A stretch of 64,000 bases of DNA from Paraconiothyrium sp. Pb-2020 (GCA_022419385.1 JAJUBI010000006.1:1798001-1862000), one strand, 5' to 3'; positions 22,682 through 33,382 are shown, counted from the stretch's first letter. Numbers and translations are program-made. Notes: generated from the letters alone by a model not told the origin.

Positions 22682-23206
22682 TCAAAGGGTTCGAATATTG
22701 TTTCCACTAGTCTCCGAACCTGATCTTCGATGTCTGACTCCGCTTGCTCTCCGTTCGGTGAAAGCTTGTGCCTCCATGCCCTCGATCATTGAGCTCGCAC
22801 TCGAACTCACACTCGCTATTGAGCTTGTCCTTCGGTGTTTTGTAGCTAGTACTTGCGGAGAAATATCCCCACTCATCCAGTGGAAGAGTGAGTACGCGAT
22901 CTCAAACGAGAGGGTCGAGGACATTCCGATTCCGCAAAATTGTAAGAGAAGTTTGTGATAGTGCTGCGGATAGATGTGGGACAGAATTACCAAGTGGGAA
23001 GCCTGAGTCTGGGTGTCAGTCATCAGTCGGTGTGAAAATATAATCGCGGTGTTTTTCGGATCTCGCGGCTCGGTCAGCAAGATCGACAAAGCCGGTCGGT
23101 CGGACGAAGGATGTCCGTCTGCGCCATTTCGTGCAGCCGTGACTTCCTCGTTTCCTGAAGATCGTTGAAGAATAAAAATAAATCCAGGTACTTTGTGACG
23201 GCGCAT
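22682..23206 (-). CDS. Hypothetical protein, 174 aa, Ser-rich basic C-terminus
   Basis: Open frame from ATG 23206. The C-terminal 80 residues look most gene-like: MSSTLSFEIAYSLFHWMSGD, then a Ser/Arg-rich tail (HRRTSSIASVSSSASSM and RHRRSGSETSGNN) resembling a phosphorylated disordered region. The N-terminal part is less convincing and an intron or a later start is possible. No family recognised. Confidence 0.35.
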   Translation of the reverse strand: MRRHKVPGFIFILQRSSGNEEVTAARNGADGHPSSDRPALSILLTEPRDPKNTAIIFSHRLMTDTQTQASHLVILSHIYPQHYHKLLLQFCGIGMSSTLSFEIAYSLFHWMSGDISPQVLATKHRRTSSIASVSSSASSMIEGMEAQAFTERRASGVRHRRSGSETSGNNIRTL

Positions 23207-24213
23207 TGTGTTGCTGGTCGCTAGTGTAAGTTTGCCGACTGTGTGGCTTAGGATAAATGTACTAATGAGCGATAGCTAAGTTAAAGCTAAGTGAGCGCGG
23301 CAGGAAGGGCCGGTGGGTGCAAGCTTACCCCGACCGATGCGGCCGAGTAAGTCCAGTATGCGCGACTTGTACTCCAAGTCTTCACCAACACGGGCTCAAC
23401 ATGATTAGGAGGAGAGAAAGATGCCAATGTTGTAGATGAGGGGAAGATGGGGCCACGGGATATCAAGCGCATTAGGCAAGGTAAGAGAGCCATCACGATC
23501 TCAAATGCACAATACAATCGGACAATGGTATTCTTACAACTGCGAAGGCACTGCCTGCGAAAGGCAGGCTCGAACCGTTTCGTATGTTAAGAGTACTCAG
23601 GCTCTGGTATAGAAGGGTATGCCGTTCCAAGTGGCGCTTAAGGGGAAAATTGAACGGGTCATCTTGACGGCATGTGGGCAAACATCGTCAGTTCTAGTAT
23701 TCTTGCAGCGATTTCGCTAGTCATTAGGGCGGAGGATCCTCGAGGACCTGCTCTCAAAGCGAATTATAGAGATCGCGAGGAGAATATCTAGCAGATTCCC
23801 AGGACATTTGCGTACGCGGTGGAAACTCTTAATGGTGTTGTGTGGGAGTTCAAGGCTACGTTGATAGAGATTAGTTTTGAAACATCGTTGGAATTGCATG
23901 AACAGTGCGGTCCTGAAAATGTGAACATCGTTTCGGTATGGCAACAACGAGGCTCTGAAGAAGGACTAGGAGGTTTGACAGCTGTTTCTGGATCATCAAT
24001 CTTTTGCTGTTGGTCGGGACGATAGATTAAGAGCAATGGCTTGATCAGTTGAGCAGGACTATCATCGCAGAATTAAGGCCGGAATGTTGATATGCTAGGA
24101 ACATAGGTAGAAAATTAGTAAGAAATCGCTCTCAACCGGTACATTATATGAGTGGAGAATAGCATTGTTATCCGGTCCCGTACCAATCGTGTTTATTACC
24201 TTACATCTTATCT
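23207..24213. other. Long intergenic region
   Basis: Several minus-strand frames are open here, but they lack ATG starts or credible splice sites. One at 23287-23493 has a hydrophobic start, MALLPCLMRLISRG, but nothing else supports it. Could contain decayed gene sequence. Confidence 0.4.
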
Positions 24214-25170
24214 TCACTGATACTGGTATGTCAACAGGCTTTTCAAAACTTGATAAGACCAAAAACCCCAGCCCAGCACCCGCCCAATAGCCAAGGGGAA
24301 GCCGAAGCGGAACCATGTCCCCGGCGCCAGAATCTTTACTGCCGGTATCTCAATCATCATGAGATCTGCACCTCCTCGCGTACTTGGTTTTTGCGACCCT
24401 CCAACCTCCTCCACAGTCTGTAGAACAATCGCTACAACCTCCGCCGGCATGCTCAAGAAGGGCGAATGACTAGTTGGCAACTCCACATGACGCACTATTC
24501 CACCCTGGCCTCTCGCCGCACCGACTTGCACTCTCTGAATCACCACTGGCAGCCCTTTATCCTCGACAGTACCAATATACCATGTCGGCACATCCTTCCA
24601 ACCAGCGTATGCATATTTCCCGCCCTCAAACAACGATTTCAGGCTCTGAGTCGTTAGCTGGTCGACCCAGTACTCGCCCTCCTCCCGAGGCAGGTCGTGG
24701 TAGAAAAGCTCACGATTGTCGGCCGTCAACTCAGCATAGCCTGTTTCTTTGTTCACACGCCAGAAGGGTGGTGGTACGCCAAATAAAGGGTCCATTAAGG
24801 CGAACCCGGTGATAGTGAAGCCTGATGCGATGAGTACTAGTGCTGTAACGTAACCTTTGGGTGGATTCAATTGAGGTTTGTTGGATTGAGATCGTGTCAG
24901 GCCTTTGATGGAACTGTTGCCAACCATGCCGCCGTAGGAATGCGCGATGACGACAACATCACGGTTTTCCATCGTCTCAGATAGTATTGTGTTGCGAGCA
25001 GCGTCGACATCATCTTTAAAGGTGGCCTTTGGGTTACCCATCGTTGAAGGTAACGTGAGGGAAATGCATCTGAAGCTGTGCTTGTCTTGAAGTAATTTGA
25101 TGACTTTTTCGAAGCATCGGGGCTTGTGCCAGGAGCCCGGAACAAATATGAGCGCTGGCTTTTCGATCAT
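24214..25170 (-). CDS. Alpha/beta-hydrolase fold enzyme
   Basis: Single exon of 318 aa from ATG 25170 (MIEKPALIFVPGSWHKPRCF). The start matches the salicylate-esterase/methylesterase-like AB-hydrolase group, whose N-terminus reads FVPG-W. The nucleophile elbow is VVVIAHSYGGMVG with Ser in HSYGG. A late His lies in VELPTSHSPFLSMPAEVV, a typical catalytic His position. A C-terminal extension after the hydrolase core (KILAPGTWFRFGFPLAIG and onward) is hydrophobic and unusual for the group. Substrate unknown; esterase or lactonase activity is inferred. The upstream neighbour is a Zn2Cys6 regulator on the same strand. Confidence 0.82.
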   Translation of the reverse strand: MIEKPALIFVPGSWHKPRCFEKVIKLLQDKHSFRCISLTLPSTMGNPKATFKDDVDAARNTILSETMENRDVVVIAHSYGGMVGNSSIKGLTRSQSNKPQLNPPKGYVTALVLIASGFTITGFALMDPLFGVPPPFWRVNKETGYAELTADNRELFYHDLPREEGEYWVDQLTTQSLKSLFEGGKYAYAGWKDVPTWYIGTVEDKGLPVVIQRVQVGAARGQGGIVRHVELPTSHSPFLSMPAEVVAIVLQTVEEVGGSQKPSTRGGADLMMIEIPAVKILAPGTWFRFGFPLAIGRVLGWGFWSYQVLKSLLTYQYQ

Positions 25171-25664
25171 ATCGAGCAACTGTAGAGTGCTTGGCTCCGA
25201 TGTGCGGTGTTTGTTGATCGGAAGGTGCTCGTTTTCGGTCCTGGGCGTCGAGCCTTCATGAAGTGACGTTACACAATGAAACTTTCCTCTTCATATTAGT
25301 CCGACAGCTGATGTTCAACAGAAAGGTGGTTCGAATGACGATGTGCGAAAGCCGTTGTCTTTTTGAGTAAGAACAGGTCTGCACTTTTGTCGCGAATCAT
25401 TGACCATGTGATCGCTTACTAGTATCCAGTAGCCCGATACGTCCGAAATAGGTAAAACCTCGCAAAAGTGGCGCGCTCTTAGTTCAGCTAACTTTTGTGG
25501 TGAGAGTGCTTATTGAAAGAGCGCGACGTATTATTCGGTCTCTTACCCAATCCAGGATTCTCGTGACCATTCGCCGCAGTTTTGTGCGTCTCGCGTCAAG
25601 AAGCTCGCCTGGACCCAGTTGAGGCGTCATCTCAGCTTCCATCTCAAACACTACAGCCAAGATA
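25171..25664. other. Intergenic region
   Basis: Promoter region of the hydrolase gene and 3' region of the regulator gene. No supported gene is seen. Confidence 0.4.
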
Positions 25665-27008
25665 TCAGCCTACCCAGTCCCAGTTCACCTTTCCATCAAG
25701 ATCTGCTTTCAGTAGTCCCAGCATATACTCTCCTGCATCTTCCACCTGCCACATCGCCCTTCCATAACCTAGCAGCATCGCGTAATGACCCAGCACAACC
25801 AAAGCTTCCGTATTCTTCGCTGATATTAACGCAATGAACTCTCTGGGGACCAGAATACACCAAAGGAACAGCATTTGATATCTGTTGCCCTTTGGCTCAT
25901 TTCCCGCGAGTAAGGCATCAAAGCCGACTTGGAGATATCGTATTGCCACCTGACACGCTTTCTTATCTCCTAGGCTGAGGCATGGGGACGCATTAACTAA
26001 TTGTTTAACGCGCTGACAGCGCGTCCCAACTGGTTCACGCGATGTCAACGCCGAGCTGAGCGATAGTATGTGGTCAAGAACAGTTTCTTGCCAGAAGGGA
26101 CTCGCTTCTTTGAAGATCACATACACACCCCTGAGCGTATCCAGGCACTGTACAAATTGTACCAAAAAGGCATCTAAATTCTCCGCATCTCGCCTGCACA
26201 ACGTATCTGCGAGAACTTGATGGCCTAGTACCGTGGAGAAGAGAAGGATAGGTACGCATGTCTTCTTCGTGATGGGAGCTTTAGTGGCGTTGAAGAGCGA
26301 CACGGCGCGCGTCTGTAAGGTTATAGCTTGGTGTAGATAAGAAGCAGCTTTAGACGGGTGAATACTGGCGAGATGTCGGGCAGAGAAAGCAAGGATTGAA
26401 TGTAAGAGGTAAGGGTGTTGGAGGCATGTCTCGAATATCTGGCTGGTGGTAAAATGCTCTTCGTGGGTCACTCTGTCACCTCCGAGGCTAAAGAGATCTT
26501 TCGCTTGGATGAAGTGGAAGAGCAGCTCCATGTGTTCGAGATTGACGACATTATCAAGTATTGGATCCGAGCGGCTCGTGGGTTGAGAGTAGATACATAG
26601 GGTGGGCCGAGAAAGTTGCGATGGACCGGATGGTGTAGTGGGAAACGTAGAACCTGTCGCCTCGCTCGGCGTATTCTCGTCGCTAGAGGTAGCGGACTGC
26701 GACTCACGATGGGCTTCTAATATGAAGCTCTTACTCGACGACTGGATTGAAAAACTACATGTTTGTTCGGAGACAACGCAAAGACGACAAGCGGGATGTT
26801 GTTCGTCGCACTGTTAGTACAATAAGAAAGTTAGCTCAAGTCTTGGGTGTGATTTAGTCCACATTGACGATGTTTGCTTACAGACCTTGACATGTCTTCG
26901 CTTACTTGCAAAGGCGTTAGGGATAGGCTTTCTGATTTCGTCGGCTTTCGGTTCGACTCACCACTGCAAACACCCACCGCGCGACTTCCTGTGGCTACGC
27001 CTTTGCAT
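25665..27008 (-). CDS. Zn2Cys6 transcription factor, Upc2-like, with 19-base exon
   Basis: Nuclear regulator of 403 aa. Exons are 27008-26962 (47 nt), 26904-26886 (19 nt) and 26810-25665. Joining them gives a perfect binuclear zinc cluster, CLQCKRRHVKCDEQHPACRL followed by CVVSEQTC, with spacing C-x2-C-x6-C-x6-C-x2-C-x6-C, preceded by the basic MQRRSHRKSRGG. The two introns split the cluster, so the 19-base exon is required for DNA binding. The effector domain (NLEHMELLFHFIQAKDLFSL, LQHPYLLHSILAFSARHLAS) is of the short Upc2/Ecm22-like type. The target is unknown; the adjacent hydrolase is one candidate. Confidence 0.88.
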
Positions 27009-27458
27009 ACTGTAATGCGATTGACGTTGCGCGAGAGTCCGCCGTTACCCCTTTTGCAAATCCTAGCTACGTCTGAATACGCGTATCACATTGTCCAATG
27101 CATGCTGAACTCCCGTATGTATACCCTTAAGAAAGATGGGAAGGCGCTCAGACAGATGGGTCGAGCATGCCTTACATAATACGCGTATTGCGTCACTTCG
27201 AGCCCTTATTATGGGGACGCTCAACGCTCATTGGCTGTACAAATGTCATAGCTTCCAGGCGGGTGCAGGCGAGGACGCCATTCTTGCCAGGGACGATTCA
27301 TGTAAACATAACTGTTATGACTGCCATCCTCCTTCTTCGAATTTCCTCCACGCCTGAGCATATCCCACCAAGTCGATCGATACTTATTGCTGCATGTGCT
27401 CTGTGCCGCAGACCTTCTCAAGAGACTGCAGGATGTACCTCCTTGGTGGCGATCACCC
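27009..27458. other. Intergenic region
   Basis: Upstream region of the Zn2Cys6 gene and 3' region of the secreted-protein gene, both on the minus strand. Open frames on both strands here look like chance. Confidence 0.4.
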
Positions 27459-28187
27459 TTAGAGCTGGGACAAATTGAACTTCCCGATAGTTGCTTCGAC
27501 GGTTCCATTGACGGCGGCCTCGAGCTAGGATATCATTAGCAGATGCCACTTCCCGGACACGATTACTATGACGGAGCCATACAGCCTGAGAAATTGCGCC
27601 CTCATGTAGACCATGTAACGCATACTTGGTGCCATCCTCGAGGATCAAAGTATCAACCAGCGAGCAGTTGGTGGCTGCTGTCGTCGAGGCTTCGCGAGCA
27701 ACCGAGTGGAACCGATACCGCCCAGACCGCCATTCCTGGGGAAGCCCTGGACCTGCGTAACAATAGTCCTGTAGGCCTGAGGTGTCGTGACTATCCCCTC
27801 CAGTTCGGAAGCCTTGACAATCGTACTGTACGAAGCCCTGCATCGTGATCCGCCAATCTCCGGGGACGGCACCAAAGACGACATGCTTGAAGGAACCTTC
27901 GTTGGGTACGTAGCCTGCAGTGCGGGAACGAGGTCAGTGTGAATCCGAAGGCGTTATGATCACCGGACAGAAGCTTCAGTGAATAGGGACGTAAGTCTCT
28001 CTTGATTGAGAGATACTTCCAAGATAGCTTCCAAGACATAGTTGATACATGGCTTACAGCAGGAATCTGGGGGATAGTTGGAACACGACACCATGATCCC
28101 CTTGCAATCTGCATCGTTGCTGAAGCGGATATCAATTGCCGTGACTGCAGCGATGATGATGGTGAGTAGTAAGCACAGGAACTTCAT
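27459..28187 (-). CDS. Small secreted cysteine-containing protein, 175 aa
   Basis: Three exons: 28187-28058, 27914-27583 and 27524-27459. Introns are 143 and 58 bases; the second has a TGCTAATGA branch site, and phase is kept throughout. A clear signal peptide, MKFLCLLLTIIIAAVTAI, precedes a mature protein of about 157 aa with seven Cys: DADCKGIMVSCSNYPPDSCC, then single Cys in QYDCQG, DYCYAG and TNCSLV. The C-terminus LEAAVNGTVEATIGKFNLSQ includes an N-glycosylation site. A secreted protein of this size and Cys content could be an effector or an extracellular factor. I do not recognise a family. Confidence 0.7.
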
Positions 28188-28800
28188 TGCGAAGGAAGGT
28201 TGGATATGCAGTTCGAGTCGACAAGGGTAGAGTGCTGTTTGGAGAGCTGCAAAGGCTCGGTGGTATATATGGAAGGACTTGGTGAGCGTCTTCCCTTTTC
28301 CACTTGCGCTAATTTTCACTTCCAATTTGTCAAGTCACAGTGAGCTCCAAGCGTGTGCGCCGAATGTAAGATTTTACTGATAGCGCCGCTTTCACTTACG
28401 GATTCACAGGTAACTCTTTCAGAATTATCATCATTGCGAATCAGGTGATATTCTGCAAACCTGAATGATCGGTTCTTGATCAGTCAGCACTTTGCTGCAG
28501 TCAGAGACGTGTGAAGTTTCGAGCGGGACTGAGTGCTGAGAATAGTGCTCTTATCACTTACCGTTAGGGTATCACCGCCGCACCTTCAAAAGCCTCGGTC
28601 ATTTTGGATGTCAGGCCGGACATGAAATGGTGGAAGGGCGCGACCTCAGGAGTTCCTTCCAATTTGCACACAGCTACGTAACGCCGCATTTCTTACAAAC
28701 TATTGTGCTCCCTCTATCCAGTCGATCATCTCCGACCCCCGTATAATATGCTGCCACTGCTTCGTTTCGAAATGCATATCATCAACCGCGCCGCTTCAAC
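28188..28800. other. Intergenic region
   Basis: Promoter region of the secreted-protein gene, with TATATA near 28262-28269 on the appropriate side. Nothing else is supported. Confidence 0.4.
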
Positions 28801-29102
28801 ATGAACTTCGAAACCGTCGAAACTACCATCAACCATTTCTCCGTAAGTCTAACGCTTTTGGCCTAGATTCTCTTCCTGCTTCAAGCATAGCATGTCTGCA
28901 GAAGTAATTTGGCGTTCCTTCACCGATATTGACTGGGAGCAGACGTAGCAAGATGTATGCAGGGGCGGTGGTGTTGGAGGCTTTTATGGGACTCGCAGAG
29001 ACCAATCTCATGCGCGACTCCGCCATGGTCGCAAAGCTTATCGAGTCTACCCGGGACGCTGCATCACCCTACAACTCAAGGCACACGAAAGTGCTCACGT
29101 AG
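28801..29102 (+). CDS. Possible small protein, 63 aa, two exons
   Basis: Proposed exons are 28801-28842 (MNFETVETTINHFS, followed at once by GTAAGTCTAAC) and 28953-29102 (MYAGAVVLEAFMGLAETNLM, ending SPYNSRHTKVLT). The donor is strong, but the acceptor choice is uncertain. Using the acceptor after CGTAG instead shifts the frame and opens a different reading of about 110 codons to 29283. The preferred frame has fungal-like codon use and looks helical. Function unknown. Confidence 0.3.
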
Positions 29103-29564
29103 TTTCAGTTAGACTTGGAAGCCCCAGCTCCTTCGCGTCCGTAACGTCCTCAATCTGGGGGCACCGCCGCTTCATCATTAGTATCTCAAAACATATATCG
29201 AGAGACTGTCTTAGATTTCCATGGCCACTGGTCCCTCGCCAAAACACATACTGTCCCCACCGGCTCACGCCTAAGGCCTGATCACAAATTTCTCCCAATG
29301 ACTTGCAGTCACTCCTTTTTGCACAATCTTTTTGTCGTGGTTCGGCTACGGATCGTCCTCTCTTTCCCTTCTGCTCCTTCTCATGTTCCGTTCTCTGCTA
29401 TGAATGAACATGGTTGCTATTTGCATCCATTCTTCTACTATGCCTTGACGATCGAAGTAGTACCTGATTTTCCATGATATACCCGCAGCGTAGGCGAGCC
29501 ACCAAGCATGCCTGCTGCGGGACATCGACTAGGATAATTTGAGTCATGAACCGCGTAGCATATC
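29103..29564. other. Intergenic region
   Basis: The 3' side of the RTA1-like gene and downstream of the doubtful small gene. No supported feature. Confidence 0.35.
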
Positions 29565-30584
29565 TCAATCCGTCCCTGACATGTTCTCCAATCGATATTT
29601 TACTTTTCCTCTCTCACGTCTAAGCCACCTGGGCCAAGACCTGCTTTTATTTGCTTCTCCATATTCGACCTCCGTGATCCCGTCACTCCCTAAATATACG
29701 TGTCTTCCAAACACCTTCCCCGGATTCCACACAATCCACAGCCCCACATTGACCAGCATAAGCGTCGCTTCAAACACATAGAAGAACGCCTCATATCTCA
29801 TGATTAGACTTAGCTCGGCCAGCTTTGCCGCATCGCTCAAATCAACCCTGGTGTTCCCCCCATGTTCCACCATACGGTACACGCAGCGCACAAAAATGAG
29901 CGACATACTAGCGAATAGTGTTATCAGCGCTGTTTCAACGACACGAACCTCTAGTCCTGCCTGCCTCATACGCTGGTGAAACGTTGTAGCCAGCACTACG
30001 AACGTGAAGATGACAAGGAGCTGTAGTGCTAAAGCAGCGAGCGTCAAACCCTTTCCCAACTCTTTTGTCACATCCTTTGCGTCCGGGTTAGCACTCAAAC
30101 TCACACCCAGCGCGTTCACCGTCTCAACAACCAGCATCACGCTCCCAAAAATCCGCATCACGGCTTTCGGGCGTAGAGGTGAGCATCGCGGGATGTATGC
30201 TAGCACTTTTCCGAGAATGTGATAGTTCACCAGTTCGAGTAGCGGGGGTGGAATGTATAGGAAGACTTGACTAAGGATGTAGACGAGCAGAGATGTTGCG
30301 TTGGTAGTCGTGTATATGTACGCGTCGAAGGCGTTATAAGCTCGAAGGGCGTAGCCGAGGGAAAAGGAAAGGCCGGAGGCGGGAAGGAGGAACAACAGAC
30401 GCCAGGATTTGTCACGACTAAGGTATTGGTCAATTAGGGAAGATGTAGTCAAATGGAATACCTACTGGCATTGATATGTGTGGATGACGAAGGTGAGGAA
30501 GTATAGAAGGGTGAAGATGATTGGGAGCGTTTTGTTGGGAGCGTAGATGTAAAGGCTGAGTGGAACTGATTGACTGTTGCCCAT
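29565..30584 (-). CDS. RTA1-family multi-pass membrane protein
   Basis: Two exons, 30584-30466 and 30417-29565, separated by a 48-base intron, give 323 aa. Seven hydrophobic helices are expected for RTA1/RSB1-like proteins, fungal lipid-translocating or resistance proteins of the plasma membrane. The N-terminus LYIYAPNKTLPIIFTLLYFL and the following helices (SWRLLFLLPASGLSFSLGYA, PPPLLELVNYHILGKVLAYI, FVRCVYRMVEHGG) match the family pattern, as do the family-typical AALALQLLVIFTFVVLATTF and ALITLFASMSLIFVRCVYR stretches. The C-terminal tail is basic. Transported lipid and inducer are unknown. Confidence 0.88.
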
Positions 30585-30685
30585 GTTGTGAAGACAATGA
30601 TGAACTTCGTGATGAGTCTCTCCAAATGATGATCCGTAGATGGTTATTTGGATTGATGCGATACAATGATACCCTCCTATCCCCC

Positions 30686-30695
30686 TTATATATAT
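30686..30695 (-). promoter_or_regulatory. TATA box of the RTA1-family gene
   Basis: The run TTATATATAT (ATATATATAA on the coding strand) lies about 102 bases before the start codon at 30584. Confidence 0.5.
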
Positions 30696-30872
30696 CCGGG
30701 GCAGCAAGAGAGGAAACGATTTCGCATTTTCAAGGGAGAGAGAAACATGCCGTTCTTGTCTGCACGGTGGCAGCAGTCAGAAATTGACCAATGAGCGTTT
30801 ACCAAATGATGCCAATGCGGTAGAGGATGCGAATACGCGTATCTTGCGAGGGAGAAACGAGTCATTCCGACC

Positions 30873-31095
30873 GAGCTCGTTCTCTATGAGGACTAGCCCC
30901 AGGAATACGCCCCGAACACTGCAATACCACAATCACAGCTCTTAATATTAAAACTTTTTGTCATTATGACCTAATAAAAAAGCATAAGTGCTATTATCTC
31001 CTTTAGATAAGAATATTTGCTATTGTTGTAGAGGGTAAATATTGTGGTGTGTCAAGGCAAGATTTTTGGAGCTAGTCCTCATAAAAACCGAGCTC
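30873..31095. mobile_element. MITE-like element with 28-bp terminal inverted repeats
   Basis: The left end (30873-30900) and the reverse complement of the right end (31068-31095) match at 24 of 28 bases and share the core ATGAGGACTAG. Three of the four differences are C/T transitions, as repeat-induced point mutation would leave. The 167-base interior is strongly AT-rich and has no coding potential. No clear target-site duplication was found, so the exact ends are open. The total of 223 bases fits a miniature inverted-repeat transposable element. Confidence 0.55.
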
Positions 31096-31984
31096 CTCGT
31101 ACATCATCTAAGATGAACCTGTGGAAGCTACCCGAATCTTTCGGCGACGTGATGTGCGTATTCATGCGCTTGGTTCAGGCACTTCGCGCTCTCTGATTGT
31201 GAGTCGTGATTCTGAAAACCAATTTAGATGGATCGCTCGACACAGGCAAAGCCAGGTCCCCTTGCCCTCCAATTCACTGCATTCTTTCCCCTCTCCGAAG
31301 ACCATGCTTTAGCGAGTAGCTTTGCTGGCTTACCTGTCGCGTTTATGATCATAGAATCCGTATCCTCTATATCCTACCCGTGTAAGCTGTGCGCCCCATG
31401 GGCCGGTTATTGCCTCACCCCAGCTACCTACCATAGGAAGGTATCCAAGCGAGTCCTCTCGAGTTGGAGCTTCACGCGAGATAGCTCGCAGTTCAAGCCA
31501 TAGTACTGGTCACTTGGAGTTGCGGACAAATGGTTTTCAGAGCGCGACGTCGCTCAGCACGGGGCCAGCGACCTCAGTTATGTCTTGTGAAGAAGCTATA
31601 TGAAGTATGCCGTAAGGAACTGTAGGCCTCAGCATGTCGAAGAAGGTTGAGGACGGTGGAGTGAGTCCTGGATGTCGAGAGTCTGTCTGAGCTTGTCCAA
31701 TACTGGGATGATTAGCGCAAGCGCAAAGGTCGTGATTTCTAGGCCACCTCAGTATAATTTTCAATTCTATTCTGCGTGTGTTATCGTGGCCTTTGCTACC
31801 ACAGCATCAAGTAAATCCTTTCGAGCCAAATGAGCGACTAACGAGAACATGAATTCCAACATCACCACTTTACCTACAGTTCCAAACGTCTTGAACGCCC
31901 ATACGTTCCACCCATACTTGCGATACCATGATTTGTTGGACCAGGCAGGTCTGTTGCGGCTGCATCCCCGCAAAGTTACCACGT
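31096..31984. other. Intergenic region
   Basis: Short open frames on the plus strand from 31112 (MNLWKLPESFGDVMCVFMRL) do not extend beyond 27 codons. No supported gene is seen. This region and the adjacent MITE separate the RTA1 gene from a secreted-protein gene. Confidence 0.4.
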
Positions 31985-32397
31985 CTACCCAAACCAACAA
32001 GTATAAGCCCAAAACCTTTCCGCCGTGTTCTGAAATCCACCAGTGCCTGCCAAACCAGCACCTGGTTTGCCGCCAATGTGATCCTGGGCTTGACAGCCTC
32101 CACTGCCATTTCCATTTCTGGATTATAAGTCAAATTTTCCCACAGCACATGTCCCAAGGAACATACTCACCGGTAGAAGCGGCATCTAGTACCTTTTTGG
32201 AAGTTGACCCTATTACCGCCGTAGATAGGGACGAGAACACACCCACCAGTGACTTCTAGGTCGGCGGTGTGCCTGTTGTCCAGGTATGCATCGCCTATTT
32301 TGGTGCCGCGGGTCTCCAGTTTCTGATTTCCCGCTGTGGGTATGGCAGAAGTGAAGGCCGTGAGGGCGGCGGTGGTGAGGAGGAGCATGAGCTGCAT
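31985..32397 (-). CDS. Small secreted cysteine-containing protein, 119 aa
   Basis: Two exons, 32397-32171 and 32117-31985, with a 53-base intron (GTGAGT donor, CCAG acceptor) and phase kept across an Arg codon. The signal peptide is MQLMLLLTTAALTAFTSA. The mature part of about 101 aa has four Cys: GGCVLVP, GTRCRFYR, GGCQAQ and YTCWFG at the very C-terminus. The basic LETRG after the signal could be a processing site. Two disulfides are likely in a secreted fold. The Cys near the end and the Gly-rich middle (IGGKPGAGLAGTGG) recall small effector-like proteins, but no family is recognised. Confidence 0.72.
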
Positions 32398-33382
32398 GAT
32401 GATTGGTGGAAGAACAGTTTGGGAACTGGAATGATCTGTGGGAGTAGTCGTGTTGAGCCTGTTCGATGCTGGAGGGAAGTTAGGGGCATTGGAGCCATTT
32501 ATATACCATGGCGGAACTCAGATGCCGAGCCCAAGGAAGAAACACTGTCAGTCGTACTTGAATTCTGTGTTCATAGTACTACAATGAAGTGTTGTTGGTG
32601 TTCATAGTACTATAATTCCAGTGGTATCGGGGAGAAGGTGTGAAGGCCGCCTCGGGCGTTTGCTTACAGAAGGTTGCTGATGTGTGGTTACACGACCACT
32701 CTTTGCTAACTACACCAAGGCTGATCACAAGGGCTAACATTGATCACGCTCTGATTTCATTCCAGCTGTATATAACTAACGTTACTCAGGATGCAACATT
32801 ACACCAAAACAGTTCTGCTATCATGTTGCCTTTGTACACCCCGGGGTGTCAGAAGTACGGGGCGAGAGAATCTATCATCGCTAGCACTGCCTTGTGTTAT
32901 ATGAGACGCACTACATCACCTTCTGGACGGTAATTCATTTTAGCGTAAAGTCCAGGTTGCATGGCGAATTGACAAGGGCCGAATCCAGCACGCCAGTACT
33001 CATCATAGTAATTTGTACGTTCGGAACTCACATCTAGGTGGAGAGAAGCCTTTGAATTCAAGATCTAGAGGTAGTGTCTTGGTTAGGGCGAAAATTATAG
33101 CTATTTCCTCGTAGCCGCAACCCTACTCCGCAGCATAAATTTGCCTCGAATGAATGCTAGGATAGGCCCTACCGGAGGCGAAGGTGGCTGGATAAGACCT
33201 ACTTTCATCGTAGCACGGGGCCTGTTTCATTTGGAACTGCCTGAATCTGTCTTGCGCTAATTCAGTTCAATGATCACAACGGGGACTGCCGGCCTTCAGA
33301 GGGTCGGATTACTCTAGGCATGGAGTCTCGAGACTTTGACGAATGAGAACTTGACCAATCCAAAGAGTAGCTCCATATTTGA
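32398..33382. other. Long intergenic region with a short direct repeat
   Basis: A 19-base unit beginning GTGTTCATAGTACTA occurs at 32567 and again at 32598, with one mismatch, upstream of the secreted-protein gene. No gene is supported. The right part is the 3' region of the reductase gene. Confidence 0.45.

Noticed and set aside
23540..23620. tRNA-like T-loop GGTTCGAGCC on the minus strand
   Set aside because: The flanking bases do not form a T stem, and no A-box or acceptor stem is present.
28188..28325. N-terminal extension of the 175-aa secreted protein
   Set aside because: The frame upstream of ATG 28187 is open but starts at a non-ATG codon, and it would bury the signal peptide.
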